Positions 1 to 12,234 are shown, counted from the stretch's first letter. The stretch: 64,000 nucleotides of DNA from Magicicada septendecula (GCA_034769895.1 CM068374.1:357465802-357529801), one strand, 5' to 3'. Made by a program: numbers and translations. Notes: a model not told the origin generated them from the letters alone.

Positions 1-1032
1 GTACATGCGGTATAGTTTTGCAATGGACAAATCACTACTTAAGTAAAACCTGTGTATGTTTTTAGCTCTGCAATAGTGTTTTTCAACTGAATGAATTGAT
101 TTAATGAAGGCTCTCACAGCTTCTCACTTATTTGTGAAAGCATTAGATCTTGTGTCCCCTCCTCTTTTGTCTACAGGTGTAGTGCATTGTTCAAAAAACT
201 GTGTTTAAACAAATTCTGGACACGATCTCGACTAACACAAAGTGTTTCCACAAATGTTTTCTTACATACCTGTACTCTAGTAACAACACCATTACGCTGC
301 TTGTTAAGGAAATACTTAGTAGTTACTTTCTTTTCTTGCATTTTCCTTCTGTTTCTTCTGCGATGTGGGGTTTCAACAGTCACAGACTTCAAAATAAACT
401 CGTTTTGTACTTGACGGTCTGGAGTGGTGTAAAACTTTTGATTCATGCGTCGTACATCTTGCATTCCCAGTTCTTTACATTTGAATGCCTTTGTGGTTGC
501 AAGTTGGCATGTTTGTAGAGTTTTTGACGTATATCTGGAAAAAACACAGTATTTAGATTCAAGCATATATATATTTCTATAAACGTGTTTTCAAATTTTT
601 TAGTTTATAAATTGAAGTTTGTGAAACTTTTAAGTAAGGTTAGAAATAGGGGGTCAATTGAGAATGGCCTCTCCCTTTTTTCACATCACAGAGGGGTCAT
701 TTTCAATCACAGATTTCATACATCTTGAGTGGATTGTTTAACGTAAGGATCACTAACTAAATAGGCATAAAAAATATCTTTTAGTAACAAGTTATTTGAA
801 AAATAAAAGGCAAAAAAAATTAGTAATAGTAATCTACTAACCTCATTCTCTTGGCTCTAACTTTAACCCAATTTTCCGGATCTCTTTTTCGTTTTCTTGC
901 TTTTCCATCAGGTGCCAATGTTATAGTGTCTCCTTCTACAACATCTTCATTCTCCGTTATGAAAAAAACTATTAAAGTAACAATCAAACTGTAAAATTCG
1001 TGATAAAAATCAAGTTGAACTCGAATGTGCAA
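1..1032 (-). pseudogene. Partial, decayed gene of an uncharacterised insect protein family ('HYCR' family)
   Basis: Two minus-strand coding blocks join across a plausible intron. Block 1 (about 950-842) encodes a basic stretch with RKRKRDPENW. It ends at a good donor (GAG|GTTAGT, exon end 842). Block 2 starts at 534 after a TTTTTTCCAG acceptor and encodes a basic segment, then VCKKTFVETLCVS. After a frame change near 170 the reading continues as DKRGGDTRSNAF and VEKHYCRAKT, with two in-frame stops. The order 'PENW - VCK.F..TL.IS - RGG - HYCR' matches an uncharacterised family I know from many insect genomes, often in multicopy and probably transposon-linked. That match is from memory. The molecular function is unknown. 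The copy runs off the left edge, and the stops and frame change argue that it is dead. The start codon lies upstream in another exon. Confidence 0.5.
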
Positions 1033-1634
1033 TGCAGAGTTAACCTTTTAAAAACACAACAGAATGAAGCATGGTCTGAGTGTAAATAAACATCAGGTGT
1101 AACAACTCAAACAAAAAATCTCTCTGACTTTATCAACATGGCATGGGAAAATAATAAAACAGCTGGAATTTCAGTTCTTCTTGATGTTTTTCGTATTAAA
1201 CTAGCAAGGCTGAATTATTTTGGACATAATGACAAATGGGACTGAAGCACTAAGTGAATAGTGAAAGGTAATAGGACTTAACGAATTTTGGTCCAGTAAT
1301 TGGGTGGTGGACATAATGGACTATGGAACTGTTTATGAAGTGGACTTGACAAGTTCTGGAACTGTACCTAGTTTTTAAATTGATTTTTAGGTGGGAAATA
1401 ACCACTTTTGGAACAGTTGGACTTCTGAAATGTGTACATATGGCTATCATCTATCAATTGATGCAATAAACCAAAAATTTTTGTTTTTGGATATAACGAG
1501 TTTTGAAACTGGACGACTCATTTGTCATTCATGTTTTATGGTTATAAATTTACCAAAAAACTGGTGCTATAGTTTTAATGTTTATTGTATGATTGTCTGT
1601 TTTACAATTGGTATTTTACTTAAGAAAAATTATA
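1033..1634. other. AT-rich intergenic stretch, nothing recognised
   Basis: About 600 bp with only short chance open frames. No repeat, RNA gene or coding signal that I can support. Its last two bases (TA, 1633-1634) are the left target-site copy of the adjoining Tigger transposon. Confidence 0.6.
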
Positions 1635-3857
1635 CAGTGGAGTTGCGATTAACCGAGCTTCCGTGTTATCCGAGCCTAAACCAAGAAATAATGAAATCTC
1701 TATTATTGTAACTGTCGTTCTTATATCGGCACCAGATGCTACGCTACATATTTTAATTGACACCAGACTGTACACAGGGACCTTGACTGCGTGACACACT
1801 TCCTACTGCCCCCTGCTTAAGCTCCCTGACCAGAGTTAGTTTGCTGTCAATCATCGCGCTGTTAAAATATAATCAACTGTGAAGTATGAGTAGCTGTGCT
1901 TTGTATTAAGGTTTCTCATGACTTGGTTTTACAGTTTCATTTGGCAATGAGTGAAAAAAGAAAACGTGTGGTTTTATCACTACAAGATAAGCTCAATGCT
2001 ATCGAACGATTAGATCGTGGTGAAACCATTAAAAAAGTGGCAAGTGATTTAGGCGTTGGTGAAGTGACTGTCGGAGACTGGAGAAGAAAAAGGGTGCAAA
2101 TTGAAGAGTGGGTGTCTGAACATGCACAAACGACTGGGAACAAAGAAATAAAAACTGTCTCAAAGAAGAGAAAAACAATGAAAAATAGCGAATATGAACA
2201 GACATTGAAGGCGTTGTTTTTGTGGTTTCAACAGATGAGAGAGAAGGAAAGTCCCTTGTCTGGTCCAATGTTACAATCCAAGGCATTGCAATTCTTCAAT
2301 TGTTTCAAAGATGGAGAAGAGGAATTTACAGCAAGCATCAGTTGGCTTGGTCGATGGAGAAAGCGATATGGCGTGAGGCAGTTAAATATTACAGGTGAAA
2401 TATTGTCAGCTGACGGCGGTACAGTAGATTCCTTTGTTGACAAGCTAGACAACATTAAAAAAAAATGTCTTGGCCCACAGCAAATTTATAACTGTGATGA
2501 AACGGGCCTGAATTTTAAAATGTTGCCCACCAAGACTTGCAGTGCAGCAAGAACAGTCAGCTCCTGGCTACAAAAGAAGCAAGGAAAGAGTGATAGTTTT
2601 GGCATGTGCAAAGAAATTTGGTGACCACAAGCTTAAACTCTTGCTAATAGGCAAATAAAAAAAACCAAGAGCGTTCCAAAATGTGAATGTTGACAATCTT
2701 CCTGTTAAGTACACTAACCAAAAAAGCACATGGATGGATTCCTCAATTTTCAAGTCATGGTTTCATGAACAGTTTGTGCCGAGTGTAAAAAGATTTTTTG
2801 ATGAAAATAATCTGCCCCGTCACTCTTAATTTTGGACAACGCTCCCACTCATCCCGATGAGTGTGAATTGGTCAGTGGAGATGACATCTGGTCCCTCTTT
2901 TTACCTCCCAATGTAATGTCTCTTATTCAGCCCCTAGATCAAGGGGTTTTGGAAAACTTGAAAAGAATCTACCGAAAGATACTACTGAGGCAATTGCTTG
3001 ATGATTTAAAAAATGATAAAATAGTTATTGAAAGTCTGAAACAAATTAACCTAAAAGATGTGATTTATTAGCTGGCGGAATCATGGGACGATGTGAAAGA
3101 ATCTACTGTCCTGAAAAGCTGGAAAAACATTTCGTCAAAAAGTAATAACACAAACGACGATGAAGAGAATGAAGATGATGTAGAACTAGTGGAACTTTTA
3201 AATCAGCTATCAGTTACTGAGACAGTGAGGAATCAAGACGTTAACAACTGGATGAATGACGATGAACAATGTGAACTATCCAAAGAGGCCATTGTAAATT
3301 TGATTACTCAAAATAAAAACAGCGACGATGAAGAAGATGACACTCCTACTGTGGACAATAAGATAAGCCACGCTGACGGCTTAAGTGCAATCGAGAGGGC
3401 ATTGTTGTACGCCGAGCAACAAGAAGACACGTCACCAGCTGACATTCTGGTCCTGCGGCATCTGCGCAATATTGCAGCAAAGAAGAGAGGCAGCGCTATG
3501 AAGCAAAAAACTGTTAAAGACTTTTTTAAGAAATTATGAGATTTAATTGTTAAGATTTTAATCTGATGAGAGCTGTGTTGTTACTGTTTTTGCCACTTAG
3601 TGTAATTAATAAAGTATTACATAAGTCATACTATCGGCTCAGTTTCTAATTTTTCCTTTTTTTCAATTATTAAATGTTTTTGTGGCAAAGTATCACTTAC
3701 AATATGAAGCAATTGCGTGTATTACAGCAAATAGGTGCAATGGAAGAAAAGAGCTTATACTAATGCAATTTTTCTTTGAACCTTCCGTTTTTTCCGAGTT
3801 AATGATTATCCAAGGAGGTCTTGGTCCACATTACCTCGATTAATCACAACTCCACTG
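1635..3857 (+). mobile_element. Tigger-type (pogo group, Tc1/mariner superfamily) DNA transposon, complete but dead
   Basis: The left end reads CAGTGGAGTTGCGATTAACC from 1635. The right end is its inverted copy, finishing CAACTCCACTG at 3857, with two or three mismatches over about 23 bp. A TA dinucleotide lies directly outside both ends (1633-1634 and 3858-3859), the duplication expected for this superfamily. Length is 2,223 bp, close to other Tigger elements. The single gene inside reads left to right and is broken, so the copy cannot move by itself although its ends look usable in trans. Confidence 0.93.
1947..3539 (+). pseudogene. Tigger transposase (CENP-B/jerky-like), frameshifted and with stops
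   Basis: The start is taken at ATG 1947 (MSEKRKR), where family similarity begins; the open frame extends upstream to 1896. Residues about 5-55 form a psq-type helix-turn-helix (DKLNAIERLDRGETIKKVA). A second CENP-B-like DNA-binding helix region follows near residues 85-150. The DDE catalytic domain shows D1 in YNCDETGLNFK (codon 2496), D2 in LDNAPTHP (2835) and D3 in IQPLDQG (2937), with 33 residues between D2 and D3. An acidic tail follows. Damage seen: a frameshift near 2575, a stop near 2658, another frame change near 2828 and an in-frame TAG at 3069-3071. The three catalytic aspartates survive but not in one frame. Function in an intact member would be cut-and-paste transposition in the nucleus. 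Confidence 0.9.
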
Positions 3858-4798
3858 TATTTGGCGTATTTCTAATGATAAAATACTGAAATTCCATAAA
3901 TATATTTTGTTCAAAATAATGAGCAATTTCTGCAGCTCAGGTAAGTTTCTAGTAGAACAAATCAAACACAAACACGAGTTATTTAAAAATAAAAATCATA
4001 ACATAAAATTTTTCAACATAACTCAAAACAGTTGACTGAGTAACAAACATTACAATAATAAAATACAAAATGACTTCAGCTTTGTTGCCTGAATTTCTTA
4101 ATTTACAAGTAAGTTTTTTTAGTTTAGGTATTAGTGTTGGTAATACGAATTCCTCTTTTCTGTGGTTTGTTCTGAATTTTAGGCAGGAGTCATTACTGTT
4201 CTGTCTTATCCATTGCCTTCAGCGAGGTATTAATTGTGTTTAGTTTTTCTTTATAGTCATTCTATGAAAGCAGAACACGTGTTAGGGATAATAACGCAAA
4301 TTGTGGTGTTAACAATGGAGCTAAAGATCTAGCTATAAAGAAAAGATAATCAAAATTGTTATTGCCATAAAGATGTTAAAAATTACCATGCAAAAGTAAG
4401 TGATTGTTTTCATCACATCTTGTATACCTGTAACCAATAACTACATACTGATATTTTGTATTATGTTATTCTTCTGAATGTGTTATATAAAATGTTTATG
4501 TACAGTGTGATATTCAATGTATACTAGGGTATTAAAACACATATTAGAAACCGTAATGTTACTAATTACACCATTTTAATGTTTTATACAAGTCCTCGCT
4601 CCCAAGTATTTAACGCCCTTCTAATCCCCTTATTCCCCACATGCTGTCAGGGTTCCTGGCTGCCATCTGATCATACATCCAGATTTTGCATTCATATTTG
4701 TGATGTTTTAGCTTCATAACTATACTGCCAGATTAATTTTATATTATCATAGTGCAAAGCTAAATAACAAGAATATTAAATTTGGAAAGCGTTAAAAG

Positions 4799-4975
4799 AA
4801 ACATGAATTAGGAACTGTTTACAGAATATTAATTGATATTCAGCCACTTGTGAAGTCCTTGTATGAGAATATACCATTAGAAGTTTTGAAGGAGGAAATG
4901 TTTTCAATTAATACTTTGAATTTACAAAAAGTGCCTAAAGAGCGGGATTTGACATCTGTAGCCAAGAAGCGTTAA
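4799..4975 (+). CDS. Coding-like stretch, possible terminal exon or gene relic, unknown
   Basis: 59 codons are open from just after an AG at 4797-4798 to a TAA at 4973-4975. The peptide (beginning KHELGTVYRILIDIQPL, ending DLTSVAKKR) has an amphipathic, soluble-protein composition that differs from the low-complexity translations around it. There is no ATG at the start, and the sequence before the AG is purine-rich, so it is a weak splice acceptor. I do not recognise the family. It could be the last exon of a host gene whose other exons lie outside the window, a relic, or chance. Confidence 0.25.
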   Translation, partial: KHELGTVYRILIDIQPLVKSLYENIPLEVLKEEMFSINTLNLQKVPKERDLTSVAKKR

Positions 4976-5678
4976 ATCGTGTGAGGCCTATATCAAATTG
5001 TATTAAAATTTTTAGTGAGATGTCTGAAATATGTTTTGTGAAGTTATTTACTTGAATGCTTTCAGTACTTTGTATAATTAGTAAAATATTTCAAATTTTA
5101 ATCACTTAACCTCTGAAATTAGTAGGCATATACTTTACCAGATGGTTTACTAAGGTGAAAATTCATATTCTAAGTTTTTATTTTTGTAAAATAAAATAAT
5201 TGTCTTTTATAGTTCAATACTGTATTATAAGCTTTGGTTTGTTAAAAGTGAATTAATCATATACTCATGTTTGCAGCACTTTATATGCAAATAATTACTC
5301 TTTACCAGCATCATATGTACTGGTTTGTAGAGAAATGAGCATGCCAACTGCACCTTTTAAAAACGCAGGCCAGCATGAGTGAGCAAAAACTGGTAGTTAA
5401 TTACAAGGGCACAGAATGTGTACAAGAGAGCTCTAAGGGAAGTATGGATAGTCTCAGGCAAATTGTGGCCTTGGATGAAAAATAAAATTATCAGTGTAAC
5501 TAACAACGAAAACAATGATGCTGACAAACAGAGACAATATGAAACAAAAAAGCAACTGACTTTGTAATAACTAAATGAATGTGTAGTTATGAATTACAAC
5601 TTTTCAATGTCCAGCCATAGGAATAGAGTGATTGAATGGTGCTCTGCCAAAATTGAGTTTTTGACTTTACTTGTTGCT

Positions 5679-5701
5679 AAAAAAAAAAAAAAAAAAAAAA
5701 A
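5679..5701. repeat. Poly(A) run
   Basis: 23 consecutive A residues directly followed by CCCGGG. Either a homopolymer or the fossil tail of a retroposed sequence. Confidence 0.9.
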
Positions 5702-6544
5702 CCCGGGATGAATAGTTCAGTGTTATTGTAATTTTTCGACAAGAGCAGACACCACTTATATAAAGTTATTTAAATTTGTTTTTAATTGTTAACTCGATTA
5801 AATACAAGGGTTAATTGATATACTTTGATGTTAATGTGTAACTGCTAACATATAATTTATCGACTGCTTAAAGTTATTGAATATATGCTACAGTTTTGGT
5901 TGTAATTCTGAACAAAAATTTGTACTATAGGAAAACTAACATCATCTGCACTGTTGGGTTAATTATAAAGAAAGACAAATAGTACAAAGTAAAAGATATC
6001 TTAATCCTTAGATAATACTAAGGATCTTAGATAATTCTTAGACTTTGTGTAGTCAGAATGTTTAATACTGACATTTTATCAATTGGCGTTTTTTGGTATT
6101 ATTAACATCAGATGCTTCGACCATTCTATGAAGTGGCATTCTCAGAATCTCACCTTTACCACTTAGAATGCTATGTCTGAGAATAGACAAAGATTTAGTG
6201 TTAATATTAATAAAATGTGGTGGTTAACATAAAAAAATATTATTAAAGGATATATCTAACTTTTTTAAACTTTCAGGAAGTGTTTCAATCCATATCTTGT
6301 AATATGGAGAGAATTTCTCTGAACATATTTGTATGCAGTTCTTAATTAAGAAGAAACACATTAATTGCAGTACTGTAATTTGCCATAATTTCTTTGGTAT
6401 GCTGCTTGATAAATTGTTTGACGACTGTAACTTTTAAAATTCATTCCAGTTATTTACACCATTCTTATTTTTTGACTCTTGAGTAAATGATGTTCATGTC
6501 ATAAGCGCTTGTTGAGAATCTTTATCTTTGCTAATAAATTTATT

Positions 6545-7296
6545 ACTTCCATGTTCCATAAGGAAATGGAAGTATGGTGATGGCGAAAAAATCGTGTTCT
6601 AGATAAGGGCTGATTCTGATTGTACTACCCTCAAAACATGAAGAAAAAATCATTTTTCAAAGAGAGTGTGTGTGTGTGTGTGTGCGTGCATGCGTGTCTG
6701 TATGTAGATTTTTTCTATGGCAAACAATAACTGCCACAAATTCAAACAGAATCAAATAATTTGTTGCATATGTACCTGAGTTGTAGAGGACTCAAAGCAT
6801 ATTGATTTTTCTGAAGATCAGTTAAGGGGAAGGGGTAGTTTACCTGCAACGTTTTATGTTTTAACAAGAGTGAAGTACTCAATTTTGATAAATAAAGTAT
6901 CCTGAAAGAAGATCTTAATAATCCACTGTAGAAAGGTAAATGAAATGAAAATGGTAATGGTAAATATCATAAATGAAAATGATAGTTGAAGGTGGAGGGC
7001 ATAATTTTTTACATGTGTACTACGTTATCGGCAACGAAGAAGTAGATTGTTGTTAAAATTCCTTCCCGGGCTGTTTGGTCGTGGTCCAATGTTTTCTGCA
7101 AAACCAGCCATTTCGGCAGTGCCATCATCAGTGAAAATCGAGTGCGCTAATGTGAGGTGGTATACGTTAGTGACCACATTACTGTGGTTAAGGCTGAAGA
7201 AAGAAGTAGTTTCTATGGAAATATTTCATTTCAAAAATGATTTTAAATATAAATCTTAGAACATGGAAGTCATGTATGGTTCTCCATACTGATATT
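6545..7296 (+). mobile_element. HINE-like (Helentron-associated) element, complete minimal copy
   Basis: This 752-bp copy shows all parts once. 5' subterminal repeat ACTTCCATGTTC at 6545-6556; imperfect palindrome; TG-rich microsatellite near 6665-6705; one ~162-bp core unit (about 6710-6870); a unique 3' half with a degenerate hammerhead; the inverted 12-mer GAACATGGAAGT at 7259-7270; hairpin GTATGG-TTCT-CCATAC at 7274-7289; and the end near TGATATT. T-rich sequence flanks both sides and no clear target duplication is visible. It has no coding capacity. This layout matches DINE-1/HINE and pearl-like elements (known architecture); assignment to Helentrons is inference because no replicase or helicase gene is seen. 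Confidence 0.75.
7101..7137 (-). ncRNA. Hammerhead-like motif, degenerate
   Basis: The minus strand reads CUGAUGA, a short GGC/GCC stem, then GAAA, but the expected cleavage triplet is replaced (UGGC instead of CGUC). Probably inactive. Confidence 0.45.
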
Positions 7297-8505
7297 TTTT
7301 ATCTTGTATTGCATCAGACCACACATTCATGATGAATGGAGCACCAATAATTATGGAATTCCAAATGTGTTTTAACAATTGTCTCTTTATTAAAACCATA
7401 TAGATTTACTAGATTTCATAACATGATGTATTATCATGAGTGTGTGATATCAGTGATATATAAACTGTTTTATGGTTGGAACAGAGGAATTTTGTGAAAG
7501 TAGGGCCAATTAACTGCTGGTGTAAATGTTATGTGATGCATTAAATTCTTTGTTAACATTGTTCACAAACTGTGCATTTATAATTATCAAAAACTCAGTG
7601 TTATACCATTAAACAGAATGTTTTCTTGCATGTATACATACTAATAGCTTATGTATAAATTCTGCATTGGTTTCACAATGGGGTGGCGGCATCTTTAATA
7701 ATTTAAACATGCTCTACAATAAAATAATACTGTATACAATTACAATTATTGTAAAAATGACAAGTTATAAAAATGGTACATTTTATTAATGAAACTACCA
7801 TTGTTTTGCATGAGGCTTAAATAGAGGTAAAGTGACTGATCTTAAAAAAAATTAACTACTGATGTGCACATTATGTTGGGTTAAATCTGGAACTGTTTGT
7901 ATGTCACTCACAGTATTTTTTATAGTTTGTTTGTTCCTGTAGGTTATGAAATAATGTGTAGGCACTCTTGACATTTGAACAACCAGGACAAACTCATGGC
8001 AAATAACACTCTTCCAGTCAAAAAAATAAAAGAATGAGACCTTGGTATTTGTTAATTTCCAAGTTTTTCTGCTCTTTTAACGTTTATCAGAAATTTTCAT
8101 TGTTATTTGTCTGTGAATGGACACAATACATTTCTCATTTTCTTCCTCAGTCACTAACAGTAAAATAGGGTTTTACACTAAGTAACTTACAGTAAATTTA
8201 GGTTTTCAGTGATAACAGTGCACATTTTCATGTGATCTGTTAACCAGATTTTTCATCTTCAGCAATTTTGCAGTAAAAGAAATTATCTTCTCCAAAACCC
8301 AGAAATATATCTTTTACGACCATATTAGGAAGCACAGTTTTATTATTAAAATCTTAGAAAAAAAGCCATCTAAGAAGAATTAAAAACTGTATCTCAGATT
8401 GTTGATGTCTTTCCTTATTTGTAGTAATATAGCACATACTTATAAAAAATTAATATTTATTAAAAATGTGAAAAAATTAATTCTCTCAATAAACAATACT
8501 AATTA

Positions 8506-8543
<38 letters not shown>

Positions 8544-8581
8544 CAACAATGAGTAATAATAATAATAATAATAATAATAAT
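8506..8581. repeat. (AAT)n microsatellite
   Basis: About 76 bp of AAT units interrupted in the middle by three CAA units and a GAGT. Confidence 0.95.
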
Positions 8582-9037
8582 GATTCGATTTTATACTATG
8601 GCACCGAAATAGTCTAGGAGTTGGGCTGGCTGTGAATTGATTTATGTACAAAGATGCTAGTGTGTCCGGCCTATGCTTTAGTAGTCCATTATTGGCCCAG
8701 GAGTTTGCCTGATGTCCTCATTTCCTTAAGCTCAGTCGATCTGGGTGTAGAAAAACAAACATATCTTGAACTTACGATACACCCACCAGATGGACCTGGT
8801 CTCTGTAAATCAGTAGTTTAGTCATCATGCCCACTGGAGTACTAAGACTCGTGAATTAACTTAATTAACTAAAAACATGAAATTAAACAATTTGGATGTT
8901 TGCTTAGAAAAAGGACATTCATCTGTTAACTCAACCAGCTAGTGTACACAATTACCAAGTTTTTACACAACAAAATAATGCCAATGTAGACTATAATTTT
9001 ACATCACAAACAAGTTTTCATGTTAGTAGTTTTCATT

Positions 9038-9247
9038 AAACCAATTTTGTTTTACCCTGTTCTAAACTGCTAGCTGCTGCTTCATACTGAACGAGCAACG
9101 AGCCTTTTAGTGTCACCACCATGATCAAGTCCAAAAGAATCTCAGGTTCAAGTTGTTTTAGACTTATAACGGTGGTGACATCAAAAGACCTTGTTCAACA
9201 TTATGCAGCAGCCAGCAATTCAGCAACAAGGTACAACAAAAATCATT
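9038..9247. repeat. Imperfect foldback (MITE-like) repeat
   Basis: The left arm (about 9038-9131) and right arm (about 9161-9247) are imperfect reverse complements. Examples: GTGTCACCACC (9110-9120) against GGTGGTGACA, and TAGCTGCTGC against GCAGCAGCC. About 30 bp separate the arms. It could be a decayed MITE or the ends of a foldback element; the outer ends are not sharply defined. Confidence 0.6.
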
Positions 9248-9747
9248 AGTTACCAGGTCGATTGTTTAAATTATTATTTCTATACATTTTGGCCACACCT
9301 TCCTCTATACACTGTCATGTGTAGATACTACACTGCATAGTGCCAATGTATACCTGGACACACACTGTACGGTACATCGGGGAACAGAGCTGCTGCTGTT
9401 GTTTGGGCCAGCTGGAGAACTATGTATTTTTAATTGACATTAATTCTCTTGGAATTAAATACCTACAAATTTTATTTGAAAAGACATAGTTCAACAGAGA
9501 AATAGTTTGACATAGATTTTGATTATCTAAAATCTGTTTGTTTGGGATTCATATGTTAATATAATCACAATATTAATATCGTTATTATACAAAGCATCTA
9601 TTGTAAAACTATACAATATGCTTACCACCTTTCTTGTACATTATATTTTGTAGACTGTAACAGCCTTAGTCAACATTATTAAAGTCATTAGAACTGGGCT
9701 GTGGTCAATTGCCTAAATTATTATTCCTGTACATTTTGGCCACACAT
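9241..9747. repeat. Pair of decayed direct repeats
   Basis: A ~60-bp sequence at 9241-9300 containing ACATTTTGGCCACACC recurs in the same orientation at 9681-9747 at roughly three-quarters identity. It could be two copies of an unnamed repeat or the direct ends of an old element. Confidence 0.45.
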
Positions 9748-11840
9748 CAAGAGGCCAAATTGAACAGAATATAGGGTTCAATAGATGTCAAAGCCGAATG
9801 GTTCTCACTATCCAGGAGTAGGCTGTGAGCAAACCCTGAAAACTACGTTGCTTATATAACTATTGATATCACGTAGGCAAGACAATCACGAGCACTACCA
9901 TTCTGATTGGTTTGTGAGTACATCATGCTAAATCCTATTTTAAGACATGATTTTAATACCATCCATTGGAACTGGAGTACACTTCTGGATCTGAACAGAC
10001 TCCATGTGCAAGTGAGCGAAGTAACTCTTTACTGAGGACATGATTCTGGATCTTGGTCTCCTTGAAGAGTACACAATGGTCTGCATTGGGAAGAACACGC
10101 TTGGTGATTACATGTAAGTTCGTGATATTTGACTTTAATTAAAAATAAAATGTGGCAAAGAAAATGTTACAATTATAAATGAGACAATAAACATCGAAGT
10201 TATCAGCATTAAAGCTAATAAAAATTATATTGAATTACCTTGAATATAATTTTTAAATATAAACTAAAGTAAATTTTATTTCTATTAATAAATGTTCAAC
10301 AAAATTCTATTAATTCTACAACAAAACGGATGCACATCTTAACTTAATTCTTAAGATCTTGTATTGCTCTTCTCAAATCATTATCTTCCTTCACAAGGGC
10401 AGGAGTATTTACAATGTGAGCAATCCAATCATTATATTTATATATTTGCTCTCTGTTTGTAAACAAAAACTTCACTCAATGTTCACTTTTCATCCAAATT
10501 TAATCAGTTATGTAATGAAGTCAGGTCTGGGTATCTGGGTGGCCCGTTTAATGGGTAATCTGTGACCAATTCATTTTATACATTTTTGTTAAATTTCTCA
10601 GTCTTCTATTTGTTTTTTATTGGTGTTACTTATATAAATTTTATCAGAATTAAATTATCCACAAATTTCATTTATAGATTAGTATTAGAAATTTAATAAA
10701 GTTGTTGTACAACCACAAGAAAGAAATATTTCTGACTCCATTTTTTTGAATTTTTCATTGATTTTCATGAAATTATTTGTGATACAGATCTACAACCTTT
10801 TTTCTATATAGGACTATTGATTTTGTCTTCATAATTTTTGTATTCCATTGTTTTATTTTCAGAAGAGAAACATGGGCAAAATTTTCAGTATGCTATAACT
10901 TATTAATTAACAAAACATGTTTCTGCATATGTGTTCATATGATTTTTTCATATGAAAACCAGTAACTTGGTTTTTGTAGTTGAAAAAATTAAATTGTTCT
11001 ACTTAGTAATGTTTTCCAAATTATGAAATGCTTTCTGGAATTGATTATCTGAAGCCCGATACCACGACTTGGTAGTCCACACATAAAAGAGCTTAACATT
11101 ACTAAATAAAACCTATATTACTATGTTCCTGCCATGAACACATGCATTGTCCAGATTTAAATTGAACAAAACTGAAGACAGAGAGCATCGTCTCTACCAC
11201 AACCCTCTGATTTGTTGGTATTTTTCTTTCACTCAAGATTTGTTACATTAACTTTTACATCACACCCAGCATATAAATTTCTATTTACCTCAGTCAATTA
11301 TGAATATATTTCTTCATGCACATACACATACTTAAATGCACAAAAGAACAATGCACACTAAATTAACAGTTTGCATTACTTGTCATACTTGTCACATTTA
11401 GATTGTTTCTTAGTATTCCACTCTCAAGTTTATCCATTCACGTAATTCCTTCAAGTATCTGCATTTCACTTGCTTTTATTTGTCTTTTTTTTAATGGACC
11501 ATCAACACTCATGATACACTGTTTTACATGAGTACTGGCCATCAGAACTGACTCAATTTATTTATTTTATTTTATTATTATTATTTTTTGACCTTGCCTC
11601 CTATAAAACTCATAACACCACTTCTTTCCTGTTCAGGAAGGATTAGCATTATTACATGTAATCTGAAACTTAGCTAATGTTATATAGTTTGACATTACAA
11701 ATTCTATTTTGTCTATTCATATATTATTGTCTCTGGATATTTTAATCATCACATTTCCTATATCCTCTTACGCTATTATTTCCACTTAGTCTGACCTGAG
11801 TACTTAATATTATCACCATTTCTGTCTGATGATGGAATCC

Positions 11841-12234
11841 TAGTACTTTACTCTTGTTAAAACATAAAACGTTGGAGGTAAACTACCCCTTTCCCCTTTT
11901 CATATTAATGAAAAGGGGAGTTGAAGGGGGAGGGTATAATTTATTTATATATGTACTACATTATTGGCAACAAAGAAGTAGTCTGTTGTTAAAATTTCTT
12001 CCCAGGCTGTTTGGCCGTGGTTCAATGTTTTCTGCAAAACCAGATATTTCGGCAGTGCCATCATCAGTGAAAATCGAGTGCGCTACTGTGAGGTGGTATA
12101 TGTTAGTGACCACAGTACTGTGGTTAAGGCTGAAGAAAGTAGTTTCTATGGAAATATTCCATTTCAAAAATGATTTTAAATATAAATCTTTGAACATGGA
12201 AGCCATGTATGGTTCTCCTTACCGATATTTAATA
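11841..12234. mobile_element. Rearranged HINE-like element: inverted core fragment plus 3' half
   Basis: 11844-11898 carries the end of a core unit in reverse orientation (GGAGGTAAACTACCCCTTT). It is joined through a small palindrome (TTTTCATATTAATGAAAA) to a forward-oriented 3' half, ending with GTATGG-TTCT-CCTTAC and CGATATT near 12234. The internal inversion shows a rearrangement within the family. Confidence 0.75.
12036..12074 (-). ncRNA. Hammerhead-like motif, minimal stems
   Basis: Minus strand: CUGAUGA, GGC-ACU-GCC stem II, GAAA, UA, then UC before UGG. The core residues are present, but stem II is only 3 bp, so activity is doubtful. Confidence 0.5.

Larger units (their letters stand above)
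3858..6544. other. AT-rich intergenic region
   Basis: About 2.7 kb with no recognised gene or known repeat apart from one coding-like stretch at 4799-4975 and a 23-base A run at 5679-5701. The A run could be the tail of an old retroposed copy, but I recognise no retroposon body upstream. Confidence 0.6.
7297..11840. other. AT-rich intergenic region with few features
   Basis: About 4.5 kb without a recognised gene. It holds an (AAT)n tract near 8506-8581, a foldback repeat at about 9038-9247, and a pair of decayed direct repeats (9241-9300 and 9681-9747). A short TTA-rich patch lies near 11565-11590. Otherwise I see nothing. Confidence 0.6.

Noticed and set aside
1250-1711. 66- and 106-residue overlapping frames on both strands
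   Set aside because: Low-complexity translations with no domain; the second one runs across the Tigger TIR.
6545-7296. Classic Helitron (5' TC, 3' CTRR)
   Set aside because: The ends are ACTTCC and CGATATT; subterminal inverted repeats and T-run insertion fit the Helentron/HINE branch instead.
6545-7296. Cut-and-paste MITE with TIRs
   Set aside because: The shared 12-mer is terminal at the 5' side but ~26 bp inside the 3' end, and no target duplication is seen at the filled/empty sites.
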